DNA from: Basidiobolus meristosporus CBS 931.73
Taxonomy: Eukaryota > Basidiobolomycota > Basidiobolomycetes > Basidiobolales > Basidiobolaceae
Assembly (NCBI GenBank): GCA_002104905.1
Contig: MCFE01000870.1
Location: 1-29,303, forward strand
Length of the DNA: 29,303 bases
Direction: 5' to 3'
The notes under the pieces were generated by a model, which did not search any database, was not told the DNA's origin, and saw nothing but the letters and a program-made list of their open reading frames with translations. Shown here piece after piece: positions 19,787-29,232 of the stretch. Both the position numbers and the translations under genes were made by a program. How positions within the stretch are numbered: the first letter of the stretch is position 1; each line of letters begins with the position of its first letter.

Positions 19787-20175
19787 TCATGGGGGTGTTC
19801 TCGAAGCTAGCCTCGGTGTTCCTCGCCATTCCCGAGTCGGTGCTGGGCGGAATGACCACATTCCTGTTTGCGAACGTGCTGGTGTCAGACATTCGCATTC
19901 TCTCCTACCTCAAGTGGACCCGTCGTGACCGCTTCGTTGCTGCGGCCTCGATGACGCTCGGGATGGGCACCACCATCAAGGACGACTGGTTCTCGTATGC
20001 GCTTACCAACCTCAAGGGCACGAACACCGCAGTGAACGGGCTGATCATCTCTGCCGAGATGGTGGTGAACTCTGGCTTCACCATTGCGGCGATTGTCGCG
20101 ATCATTCTGAACCTTGTGATGCCCAAGGAGATTGAGGACCTCGAGAAAGAGCTGAACGATCACCATCCAGCCTAG
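19787..20175 (+). pseudogene. 5'-truncated purine permease, copy 3 (last 128 codons)
   Basis: Homology to copies 1 and 2 begins abruptly at TGTCATGGGG (codons 450/451 of the full protein) and runs to its own stop at 20175. The open frame from the ATG at 19789 encodes 128 aa covering only the last membrane segments and tail. It lacks the QH, E373, D405 and QNNG residues, so it cannot transport purines alone. It differs from copy 1 at about five bases before the tail, then at about nine bases in the last 36, again with a divergent C-terminal end. The frame is still open, so truncation is recent, or the piece is kept in register by conversion with the full copies. No start of a longer protein is seen upstream. 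Confidence 0.85.
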
Positions 20176-20785
20176 TCCCCTTTTCCTTTTACAATCATTT
20201 CGTTCCTGATAGGCAACCACTTCATATGTTGACCAATCTTCGGTTTCCTGATTGGAACTCTTCTTTCCTGAACAATACCCTTGCCCTCCACCTAACCAGT
20301 GTCTCCTACTATGGGTTGCCCCATATTATCCTATCATGTAGTGAATAACGCATTTCCGTGCGGGGTCTCACCAAGTAGACTCACTTGCGAAATATTTTAT
20401 GCGTGGACTAAGCACAACAACGAATGGAATTCAGTATCATTTACAATTGGGAGAGTAAGTTGATATAGATGAATCGTCAGTATCAGATTTAATTACCTCT
20501 CAATTAATTTAGAACATAATCCTAATCCTAATCCTAATCCATACCTGCAAATTCAATATGAATCATCGCTGTCAATCTACATGTTACATGGGTTGAGAAA
20601 GGTTTTATATAGAAGTAGAGTGATCGTGCTCTGCATTCCCAGGTATGTGCTAGCTCGGTAGTAAAATTGGAGGAGAAAAGGCAGTGTGACATAAGATATC
20701 ACCATGAAGAATACCATTGGCGAAAACAAACAAGTTGCTTACATATCCGGATTCGGAGGTTCCGCATTTCAGGATAACATCCAAC
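20176..20785. other. Intergenic region between permease fragment and MMM1 3' end
   Basis: Gene-free. It contains four TAATCC units at 20517-20540 and otherwise unremarkable AT-rich sequence with both genes' 3' regions. Confidence 0.55.
20517..20540. repeat. Short tandem repeat (TAATCC)4
   Basis: There are four perfect hexamer units. The complement reads GGATTA, one base different from the TTAGGG telomere repeat. It is too short and off-consensus to be called telomeric. Confidence 0.85.
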
Positions 20786-22059
20786 CTAAGCTGCCTTCAC
20801 TTCCTCGACCACTCTTGCCAGCTTCTCCTTCACCGACTCGCTGACATCTACCTTCTTCTCACCTTTCACCAGATCGTCTTCCTCACTGCTGTCGACCTTT
20901 CTTGGGGTCACGACGCCGTCGGGATCCAGGTTCTGAGTGGATTCTTGATCGGAATCGGCCTCACCACTCGCTTTCGTATCCATCGCTTTCAGGAAAGTGG
21001 GCAGGTTGATTTTCTTTCCATTCGGGTACACCAGCTCTTGGGTGAACACATTACGCAACTTTCCGATGATCAAAGAGCTAAGCTTGGGCAGATCCTTGAC
21101 TTTGGTGTGGTGTCCGAGAAGGGATTTGATGTTGATCTGAAGGTCGAAGTCCGGTTGGATCGACACAAACAGGTAAGTGCTCTTGTCGGAATTTTCGGTG
21201 AACTCTATGTACAGCTACGAGAAATCAGGTCAGCTCTTCACTGCTGGAACTGGGATCCGCCGGATGACTACTTACAGTTCCGTTGAACTTGGCTACGGAC
21301 GCCACCAAGGAGACTGGCAATGCGGCTAGATATGCTTTAGGCCAGTTGACTAGGATCTGGGTGTCAATGCCGAGTGATATCTGATCATCGAATTCGAACG
21401 AGATCTCGGCACGCATCTTCGAACCGTCTTCCGAGGGTCGAATCCTTGCATCTTTGAACAAGGGGTATTCCGTTCCCAAGGATAATTCGGTCAGCGTGAT
21501 ATCTCCCTACAAGACGCGAACCGTTTAATGTTGAGCGTATCAGCCGAAGGGGGCGGTTGGCACCTCTTACCATGAAGTTCGGCTTGACACCGCTGTTTAG
21601 TGTTTCGTCAAATACCCGGATGAGTCTGCTGTTGGCCTGAGCCTCCCGACGTAGTTTGCTCAGGGTTTGGGCGAGCAACACGTTCAACCAGTCACACGAT
21701 TCCGCTGGGTGTTCCGTCGCGTTGTATGCGGTTTTGGCTAGGATCTCAGCGTCCAAAAAGGTTCTGGAATCTCTGTGAAGACGCTAGAAGATTGGTTCAA
21801 ATATTAAGTAGCTGTTCGGGAAACTCCGCCTTCCTGGCCAACGAACCTTCTCCTTCTCTGTCGCCTCCTTGTTGCGTTTCAGCAACTCGGACTTCCGGGA
21901 GATTCGGTCCCCATGAACGGGGTCTTCTAACAGTAGATATTTGACACAAACAACCACCAGTACCAAAATACTCAGTTGGCCAAGTAGGAGTCCCTTGGTA
22001 AAACTCCAGGTGGCCTGGGACACAGCTTGGCTTAGGTAATCACCCCATTCGGAGGACAT
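20786..22059 (-). CDS. MMM1: Maintenance of mitochondrial morphology protein 1 (ERMES subunit), 4 exons
   Basis: Exons in coding order are 22059-21847, 21783-21571, 21506-21276 and 21214-20786, with introns of 63, 64 and 61 bp. All junctions are phase 0 and the total is 1,086 nt, giving 361 aa. Mmm1 is the ER-membrane anchor of the ERMES complex (with Mdm10, Mdm12 and Mdm34), which tethers ER to mitochondria and moves phospholipids. A short lumenal N-terminus is followed by the family hallmark WSFTKGLLLGQLSILVLVVV, a single membrane helix at about residues 22-44. The cytosolic SMP lipid-binding domain follows, with ESCDWLNVLLAQ at 99-110, SGVKPNF.., a LGTEYPLF segment, and LYIEFTENS after the last intron. 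The acidic/lysine-rich C-terminal tail (about the last 70 residues) is variable in the family. The first intron's donor, GTTCGT, is weaker than the GTAAG donors of the other two. The gene is intact and the identification strong. Confidence 0.93.
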
Positions 22060-22649
22060 TGTGAAGGAACGAGTTGTGCAGGTGTTGGTTTGAGTTGAGG
22101 TATGGCTGGAGGTAAATGTGCTGGCGTGAAGCTCAATTTGGTGGTAAAGTGGGAAGGAAAATTTTTAGATACTCGTTCGTGAGATGGATTTGCTATGCTG
22201 ACTATGTCATCCGAATCGATTTCAGCCGATGCTCACCCGCTTTCCTAATTTGGGAATCCTACCGATGCGCACGCAAGCCAGCCTCCTTGCCTGCTGTTCC
22301 AGTGAACTGCGCGGTCCCCGCTTCGATAACCACGCGGGCAGTGATTCGCTCAAGAAACGTCGTTTCCTAAGATGCCAGACGACAGATGCCCCACCAGATT
22401 GGACATGGGTGGTAGGCGCTTCAATCTGGCCGAAGTGGAGCCAGCGTTTGTCTAATCTACAAAGAATACGGGATGTCAGTTACTTCAAATGCATATCGGC
22501 TGTCAGTGTCAAGAGCTGAAGAAGCACCACGCAATAAATCAGTTTATGAATTACAATTAGCGTTGCCTTAATTTCCGTGTGAAGCTTGAGGACCAATAAT
22601 CCTCTATACACGTGACCATACCGCCATCAAATGTTTCTTGATCAGGTCG
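22060..22649. other. MMM1 upstream region and edge of the gene island
   Basis: Plus-strand open frames at 22116-22370 and 22229-22519 overlap in different frames and show no known domain. CpG is normal up to about 22650 and then almost vanishes, so this stretch marks the right boundary of the gene island. Confidence 0.55.
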
Positions 22650-22659
22650 ATTTGGGTAC

Positions 22660-23169
22660 AGGAAGTGGAGCTGCAGGTGGTCTACTACATTAAAAAGGTA
22701 GAGTGGAGAAAATAGATGGTGATATCAAGCAAAAAGATACAGGGAAACTAGGCTGATTTGTGGTTGCTTGTATGATAGCTTCAATGCTTAGGCTGATGGA
22801 CTGGCAATTGTTGACCAATATCCTCAACCATACATGGCCTGCTGAACTTCTGAGGTTGTTGTGGTATCAGTGGTCTCTATTTCTTTCTCATTTCAAGAAC
22901 CATTATGGTGATGGCTGTTAGTTATCTCAGCTGTGCCATGGCACCTACACCTTGCAATGCTTCTGCTGGCAAACATTCCACATGGTGTATGCAAAGTCCT
23001 TTTTAAAAAGTTCCAACTTGATTTTCTTGTTGTATACATGATCTGGATGTTTTTAGTGCACACACTGAATGATAATTCTCCTGGCTTTAAGCCAAAATTT
23101 ATACCTGCTGGATATTGGAAGTGGAACTTGCTATCATTGCTCAAGTGATGGGTAGTGAGGTACTTCTTG
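22660..23169. other. Unassigned repeat-like sequence
   Basis: The composition matches the transposon block. Open frames at 22893-23219 (-) and 22933-23148 (+) have no recognisable domain. Confidence 0.4.
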
Positions 23170-23337
23170 TAACTACACCTACTTGCTGACTTGACCTGGT
23201 TACTAAGACCCAAGTCCACAAATCTTAGAGATTTCTGCCCAAATTCCTTAATGAGACATGCCAGAGAACATTTTATGTTTGGATACCTGTTGCTTTATTA
23301 AAACTACTCTTGATTGTTCAAACAGCCCTAAGCTTTG
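23170..23337 (+). mobile_element. Partial LTR, Copia family 1, copy H (5' part)
   Basis: It has the family's order ACACCTACTTGCTGACTTG, CCAAATTCCTTAATGAGA, TGTTCAAACAGCCCTAAGCTTTG, and is then cut off exactly where the opposite-facing LTR D begins (TGTTGTAAGAG at 23338). Confidence 0.5.
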
Positions 23338-23615
23338 TGTTGTAAGAGTTTCAGAGATATTGAGAATGATATGGAGAACTAGTAGTTCATGAGTTTCACT
23401 TGGTTATTTAATGAATGTAAAAGCAGTATTTAATCTTTTACATAATTGTGGCAAGACAATCACATGGAATATGCTGACCAGCTTCTAAGAGTATGTGTGC
23501 AAGGTTTGACACTGCTTGGACAACTTTGAGATATTTCATATTTGGAGTGAATGATATTTTGGTGAGCATATTCCAAGTAAGTCCAAACAGGGAAGCATAG
23601 GCTTTTGGAAGGCTC
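23338..23615 (-). mobile_element. LTR, Copia family 1, copy D
   Basis: The 3' end of the LTR (TGTTGTAAGAGTTTCAG on the + strand) is at 23338. The CACTTGGTTATTTAATGAA, GTGGCAAGACAAT and TTGGACAACTTTGAGATAT blocks follow in family order. The first 60-80 bases of the LTR are missing or unrecognisable where it meets the RT remnant. Confidence 0.7.
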
Positions 23616-23619
23616 TAAG

Positions 23620-24027
23620 CTCTATTGATTTGGTTCAGTTCTGACCAAGTTGAGGTTTGTCTCCAATGGAGTAGCTACTTGCTTACAGTCTTCTATGTGG
23701 TACTTCTTATGTATTGCTAGAATATACCAGAACTAACTGAATGTGATAGTCTAGATATTCTTGTTGATGGAAAACTGTATCCATCAGTATTACATGAGCT
23801 CTTCAAGCTTGGATAATTTGAGCTCCTTAGATAGGCTGCATATAGTCTCTTCCAATGCTCTTTGGCTAATGGTGGCTATAATGAAATTATCTACATATGC
23901 AGCTGATAGAACAGAATTTGCTATATTTGGCTTATAGTAGACAATATAGTCAGTAATACTTCTCTGAATACTTGAGGACTTGAGGTTGGAGTTCATCTTG
24001 CAATCCCAGGCTTGCACGGACTGATCA
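23620..24027 (-). pseudogene. Copia reverse transcriptase remnant
   Basis: The minus strand from 24017 reads through the RT catalytic block as AAYVDNFIIATISQRALEE followed by a LSKEL.LSKLEEL segment. The usual YVDD is altered to YVDN. After a stop, a second frame gives SKQVATPLETNLNL, which is the C-terminal RT motif (..TPME/TPLD..) of Ty1/Copia elements. The RNase H domain is missing, and the sequence passes straight into LTR D. This is a deleted, inactive element. Confidence 0.75.
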
Positions 24028-24660
24028 TGCTGAGATTTTCTATTTCACCTCAATATTTATTGAAGGACTTCGATATTGAAAGAGACTGGGGGTACAAGTA
24101 TATTTGAAGTTTCCACTTGATGATTAGTATAATGCCAAAGTGCTACATTGACTTTTAGATGGTCTTGGCAAATCAAACATATAGAATATGCTTAGGAAGG
24201 TTCCAAAGACATTTATTTCAAGTGTGGGGCTGCTTGGACAACTTTGAGAAATTTCACCATTAGGTACCTGATATGATAATTAATATATCATGAGTGAATG
24301 ACTACAAGGATTTTGCTTGGAATTCTCTATGTTCTGTAGGTAATAATCCAAGTGACTAAGTTAGGTGAGTATTTAGCTGCAATTGCAAAATTTGCAACAA
24401 TTTTCATCCAACCTAGTCATATAGCTCATAGTGGACCACCTGGAGAATTCCAACCAAGCTCCTTGTTGGGATTTGCTTTTAAGGCTATCACCAAAAGCAT
24501 CAGATGGCTAGAGCATACAATATGTTAAGGTTGTCCATACAGCCTCCAGCTGTGCACACATGCTAGTGGAAACTTCCTAATCCTAATATGTGTTTTCATT
24601 GCCAAGACCATGTAAAGCTTAAATGCCACATTTACATCTTGTAAATCAATAAGTGAAGGC
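24028..24660 (+). mobile_element. LTR, Copia family 1, copy F, split by LTR E
   Basis: It begins at 24028 with TGCTGAGATTTTC, like copy A's TGCTGTAAAAATTC. It runs through TATTTCACCTCAATATT to 24057, is interrupted by LTR E, and resumes at 24400 with ATTTTCATCCAACCTAGTC. It continues in family order (CTCCTTGTTGGGATTTGC, GGTTGTCCATACAGCC, CATTGCCAAGACCATGTAAAG) to AAGTGAAGGC at 24660. The last 60 bases or so of the LTR are cut off there by other repeat sequence. Confidence 0.68.
24058..24399 (-). mobile_element. LTR, Copia family 1, copy E, inserted in copy F
   Basis: This full-length copy of 342 bp lies in reverse orientation. On the minus strand it starts TGTTGCAAATTTTGC (24399 downward) and ends at TATTGAAGG on the + strand. 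Its flanks ATATT (24053-24057) and ATTTT (24400-24404) match at 4 of 5 bases, consistent with an aged target-site duplication within LTR F. Confidence 0.7.
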
Positions 24661-25214
24661 TGTTGTAAGAGTTTTGAGCACTTTGTGTCATGATCACATG
24701 ACATCCTTGACCTTTCATGATTTGACCAAATCAGGTTGGTGAAGAAATACCAGTTCCCTCTAGAAAGCTCTACCACATTCTAGCAACTTGTGGAAAGCTC
24801 CAAGTCAACATTACATAATGGAAAATTCTATGGAAGCTTCCCTTTGAAATTTATGTAGCTCAATACCATATATGGTTACTGCATGTCACATGACCTATTC
24901 ACATGATCAGCTGACTCTGGGCATATCCCCATGTGATGTTCTAATCTGTTGTTTAGTATACTTCTATCTTGGCACACTTATTGTTCCTCACCCTAGAACC
25001 CTGTCAGTATTGACCAATATCTCTTGGCATCCATATTGCCAAAAAGTATATATAGTTCTATCCTCCCTTATGTTTTCCTTAGTGTGATAAACACAGGTCT
25101 TGAATAAACAGCCTTGCCTTGGAGATCCACCTTGCCTTGTTGATCCACCCCTAAGTCCTTTCTTGGTCCTGCCTTGCCTAGCTCTACTCTCCTGCCTTGT
25201 GTCTATTCATAACA
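24661..25214. mobile_element. Candidate second LTR or fused LTR pieces
   Basis: It begins TGTTGTAAGAGTTTTGAGC and ends CTATTCATAACA, so TG..CA ends are possible over 554 bp. Inside are a TATA-like GTATATATAG (about 25047-25056) and AATAAAC about 50 bp later, the usual order of LTR promoter and poly(A) signal. Near the end is a reiterated CCTTGCCTTG pattern (25110-25200). The flanking five bases (AAGGC and CTTTA) do not match, so it may instead be pieces joined by recombination. Confidence 0.35.
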
Positions 25215-25539
25215 CTTTAGAAGTGACAGAGAGAACAAGTAGGTTGTGTGATTTCACTTGATAATTTATTGCCTATATAAATATATCTCTACTTACAATA
25301 GGCTTTGCATGACAAACATGCAAAATATGTTCAGGAAGGTCCAAAGAGCATATGTGCAAGATATGGGGTTGTTTGGACAACTCTGCAATATTTCATGTCT
25401 TGGGTACACAATGTTTTGGTAAAAATAATCAAAACATATCCCAACAAGGGGTTTGAGTAGAATTCTGTGAGATTCACGGGCAACAATCTGGCTGAGTAAG
25501 GTAGGTGAGTATTTAGATGGAATTGCATGCATTATAACA
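25215..25539 (-). mobile_element. 3' LTR, Copia family 1, copy G
   Basis: On the minus strand it starts TGTTATAATGCATGCAATTC at 25539, directly after a purine-rich tract and the end of RNase H. That is the arrangement expected for the 3' LTR of a Copia element. It aligns with solo LTR A along its length. The low-coordinate end is not sharply defined. Confidence 0.78.
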
Positions 25540-25548
25540 CTCCCACTC
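25540..25548 (-). other. Polypurine tract of Copia element
   Basis: GAGTGGGAG on the minus strand, between the RNase H stop and the TG of the 3' LTR. It is the usual primer site for plus-strand DNA synthesis. Confidence 0.65.
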
Positions 25549-25574
25549 TGTAAAATATTCATATTGACTAGTCC

Positions 25575-26240
25575 TTATTGTGATCTGAGATATTTAAAGT
25601 TGTCTCTAGCTAGTGGTCTGGGAAATATGTCTGCAATAATTTCATATGCAGCTACATTAACTAAGCTACTTATAATAGCTTCACATATGAAAAAAAGACT
25701 TTCATGCATGTGCATAGACTTGGCATCAATACTTGAATTTATGCCAAACTGTATATATCCTTGATTATCTGGAGATAATATAGTAGGAGCACTTTGCAAA
25801 AAGCCTCAGCCTTAAAAAAGCTTTCTTAGCCACATTGCTTCTTTCTTATTCTCAGAGGCTGCCTTCTCAAATATCTTGAAATTGGTCCTTTGGAGTAAAG
25901 AAAGGTTTATGCTATGGTGGATCTTCTGCCTTCTGCATATTGTCCCAATTAGTATCATGGTGTCCCACAAGATTTTGTTCTGAGCCCACATAAATGCACC
26001 TTAAGCATATACTGGCAGAGATATCCAGACATGTATCAAAATTACTAGGAGAGTCTTGGCTTTCAGATAGCACCAAGCACTCTTGATGTGATTGAGTTTT
26101 GAACAAGCTAAGGTCTGACTCCATTGGGGTAGCTGCTAGCTGACAGACTTCCACTTGGTGCTCTTTAAGTATAACTTGGGTATTCCTGGACTGGCTTAGG
26201 GTGATATTCAGGGTACATCTGTGTAAGGAGAACTTTAGGA
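25575..26240 (-). pseudogene. Copia RT C-terminus and RNase H remnant
   Basis: Read on the minus strand in three frames joined by frameshifts. First comes ITLSQSRNTQVILKEHQ and then CQLAATPMESDLSLFKT, the end of the RT. Next is GHHDTNWDNMQKAEDPP, equivalent to the GYSDADWAGD region that opens RNase H. Then EAMWLRKLFLRLRL, and finally the 25575-25799 frame with PTILSPDNQGYIQF, HMHESLFFICEAI and EIIADIFPRPLARDNF. These correspond in order to the Copia RNase H landmarks (DNQ, KHI.., T..MVAD..TK.L). The upstream integrase and most of RT are missing. Confidence 0.82.
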
Positions 26241-27346
26241 CTCAATAGTAATCCTATAAAAAACAATAGTGATGATCCTGTCAAAAGGCTGTCACAAAAT
26301 TTAGATTCTGTGACTAAGAGGTGTGGATACCATTGGGATATGTATCTCTTGGTGGCAAAGGCACCAATGTCATATTGTCTGTTGCCAGGGCCACTGGTGC
26401 TCACTGCATGTGCCCCACTACAGGAATCAACAGTTAACTTTCTGATTGCTGAGTCAGAATTCTGGAATAAGGCTCTCATCCCTCCTCTTTGGAAATTGGT
26501 GGGAATCCTCCTTCCTTCTTTGTCAGCAAGTAATTCATCAGCATCAAACTGTACAGTTTCATCTCTTAGCAGCTGACTAAGCTCTGAGCACTCTCTTCTA
26601 GCATGTTGAATAGAGTCACACCAGATACAGTGTCTGAGCAATGGCCTTTGGCCCTCAGTAGCCACTTCAGCTCAGCCATTAGTCTTGAGGGCTAGCTGTT
26701 GCAGCTGCTCAGCAAGTTGATTAATTCTGTTGGTAGTGTAGGTTTGCTTGTCAAAGGCAGCACTTCCTGACTACTTGGCTGACTGGTCTGGTAGATTAGA
26801 TTTTGAGAGTCTCATAAAGGTGGAAGTCTGTTTTGCCTCTAGGAGAGCACATTTCATCTCTGCAAAGCATTAAATGCCAGATTTGTCATACTTGGCTGCA
26901 TGTAGGTCAACTTTCTTTGCCAAGTCCTGGGGAAGTCCCTGGGCAAGGCAAAGTGTCATAGTAAGCTCAGTTATGGCCTGCAACTCTAGGGGTGGATTGG
27001 CCATGTCTTCATGCTGTAGAATGAATTTTTCAAGAGGTAACTTGGAAAGTCCAGTCCTTCCAAAGTGTCTCAGGTCATTGATTCCATAGTATATAAGGCA
27101 TCTACCATGCTCAGTTTGTAGTTAGGGCTTCATTAAGGTCTAGTCAGTGAGAATGCCTCCTTATCTGAGAAGCTTAGTGGTAATATGGTCAGTGCAGTAG
27201 TATGGGAATTCTTCAGCAATATCTTGTTCAGAGAGGCTGAACATCTTGCAAAGCTTCTCCCACTGGTATATGAAGCTTTCCACATTCTTTCCATCATACT
27301 GTGGGGCTTCATGTGAGAGTGGGTATGGCATAAAATACATGTTCAC
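26241..27346 (-). pseudogene. Gypsy-type Gag remnant with CCHC zinc knuckle
   Basis: One minus-strand frame runs from the ATG at 27346 down to about 26300 with no frameshift, only point stops (for example at 27161, 27140, 27122 and near 26870). The N-terminal part contains APQYDGKNVESFIYQWEKL, a capsid-type motif of Ty3/Gypsy Gag proteins. Further on is CIWCDSIQHARREC, a C-x2-C-x4-H-x4-C zinc knuckle, followed by an ..FQRGGMRALF segment like the GKGGM block I associate with this Gag lineage. Downstream (about 26243 and below) the same DNA reads as Copia RT in another frame, so the Gag end is joined to a different element. Confidence 0.75.
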
Positions 27347-27461
27347 TAGGTAGGTTGGTGTTGTAATCTTGCTAATACTGATAATCTCCTTTCAATTAGT
27401 GGATAATGGCTTAAATTGTCTGATAAATTTTGTTGGGTCCTAGGGAGTTTGTATGAGCCCC

Positions 27462-27479
27462 CCATGCCGGGTGCCAAAT
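27462..27479 (-). other. Primer-binding-site-like sequence of the Gypsy element
   Basis: On the minus strand it reads TTTGGCACCCGGCATGGGG, close to the TTGGCGCC.. type of tRNA primer site if two CpG have decayed to CpA. It lies between the presumed LTR end (..CACCACCACA) and the Gag start 116 bp further on. Confidence 0.5.
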
Positions 27480-27480
27480 A

Positions 27481-28090
27481 TGTGGTGGTGCATAGTACAA
27501 GGGCAAGACATGTCCAACACTTCTCAAGTGTTTTGTGTATGGGGTGCTCACTGGGTGCAATAACCTCTGGCAAAAGTGTGCTAGGAGTACTTGGGTTCTG
27601 TTTCTAATATAATGTGATGGGGAAGAAAGCCACATACTTGCCAAGGGAAAAACTATTGAGCTACAATCCCCAACTTGGTTGGTGTCTCAACAAAAGTATG
27701 TGCTGGGTTCAGTGTCCTTTGAGATGCAAATGAACTAAAGCTTCCAAAGTCAAAACAACTGTACACTCCTCCAGCAGGGACTTGATAAGAATGCAGCTGT
27801 GGTTCATAGTTACAAAGACAGAAAATTATCTTTGCCTGTGCAAGAACAAGCTTAGGAAAAAATCAAATATAATAAAAGATACCTATTCTAAGTATTCGTC
27901 ACAACTAGTGCCTCCAAGGTCAGTTGGCTGTCAGAGTGGTTTCCTAGGAGTATCCTGTGGTTTGGAATTAGAAGTTCCGGTAGCAGTAGGTAGCACTGAT
28001 AACACTAATCAACAAGTTGGTATATTGATAAAAGGGATGATGTTTTATTGTTGGGGGATTGCCTTCCCTATATACTTCTCTCACTGGCTT
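27481..28090 (-). mobile_element. Presumed 5' LTR of the Gypsy element (outer end unresolved)
   Basis: The inner end, CACCACCACA on the minus strand, abuts the primer-site-like sequence. Further out are a TATA-like GTATATAGG (about 28068-28076, minus) and, downstream of it, CAATAAAAC (about 28035), in LTR order. The outer end is not identified and could extend to about 28590. No second copy is present in the window to define it. Confidence 0.4.
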
Positions 28091-28814
28091 AGTGATTACT
28101 AATCATGCTGTTCTGGAAGGTTCTGGATATCAATAGAACTCTGAATGACATCAGAATAGGCCAAGAATTTTTAAGTAGATGCTGGAAGGTTCCAAGAGGT
28201 ACAGCACATCCATCCAATTCAGGGATCAGTATTCTAAAACCTGTGTGACATTGGGATACAATATATGGAATGAGAATGGTAGAGATAGTAACACAACTTG
28301 ATCATGTTTTACAGGTCTTAGTGCAGGCACTTGCCTGATATGGAAGTACTTACACCTAATAACCTTACATCAAGTGAGAGATAACTTGTACAATAAATAA
28401 TCAGGTCTCATACTCAACTGGCTTATGCAATACTACTGATCAGATAAGACAAATGGGATAAAATTCAAATAAGTGTAGCAGAGAAATAGGGAAGTAAACA
28501 ATATGAGAATGGCCACATCTGTCAGTGGGTGTCAGTGTGACCCCATTACAGCCCTTACACCCCTATTTTCTGACACATTCTTTACCACATCAGCCCTCCC
28601 AATGATATATATAAATTTGGATTCAGTCATGTGGAGAAAAGGAAATATATTTGATTCAATAATCATAAATCTTTACCACCTCCTTACCTCCTGCTAGAAG
28701 CTATTGTGAGCCAAGTGGCCCTGAATTGACCTACAAGCTCTCCCAACTAGCACGCACAGCTGGTATTTACTGACACATCTAGTGCTATCTTGGCAGAAAT
28801 AGCATATGTGCAGA
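28091..28814. other. Unassigned CpG-poor repeat-like DNA
   Basis: No coding sequence is recognised. It may include the outer part of the Gypsy LTR and the leader of the plus-strand Gag fragment that follows. Confidence 0.4.
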
Positions 28815-29232
28815 CAAGACTACCACTGATGAACTGAAAGAGAGCAAAGGAAAGAGATAGAATGCCCCTGAGTGGTTTGATATGTTTGAGAGGGTTGTGG
28901 TCAAAGCAGGATGGGATAACAATGGAAAAGTGAGGGAGTTTGCAAGACATATGGATGGGTCAGCATAGCATAACATTGTGGGCTGGAAGATACACTCTAA
29001 GGCAGCTGGAATGCGCTAACAGAGGCCCACAAGTCTTGCATTCAATATGCCAACAAGAATTACTCCCTGTGAGAGATAATATGGTCCTGCATGTGGATCC
29101 AATCCAGATCAGCCATCAGGATCCCACAAGGAATCCCTTACAGTGCCAGCTGCATGGAGTTATTGACCTTCCATATGACCTTCATTTACTTCAGCAGACC
29201 CAGCTGGCTGGTACATCCAATTGCCTAATTTG
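28815..29232 (+). pseudogene. Second retrotransposon Gag (capsid) remnant
   Basis: Plus strand, frame starting at 28861: APEWFDMFERVVVKAGW followed by D..GKVREFARHMDGSA. It fits the capsid pattern W-F-x3-E-x5-AGW..K...L...L.G.A of Ty3/Gypsy Gag. After stops at 28858 and 28966 and a frameshift, the next frame gives SWNALTEAHKSCIQYANKNY (from about 29004), matching the W..L..AF...Y continuation. Later sequence is unassigned. It faces opposite to the other Gag, so it is a separate element, cut by the window end. Confidence 0.62.

Noticed and set aside
20517-20540. (TAATCC)4 as an interstitial telomere
   Set aside because: Only four units, and the complement GGATTA differs from TTAGGG. It is an ordinary short tandem repeat.
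20717-21286. 189-codon plus-strand open frame over MMM1
   Set aside because: It is antisense to the clearly recognised MMM1 exons 3 and 4.
23338-24404. LTRs E and D as the two ends of one internally deleted Copia element
   Set aside because: Possible, since an RT piece lies between them. However, the outer flanks (ATTTT and CTTTG) do not match, and LTR E fits better as an insertion into LTR F.
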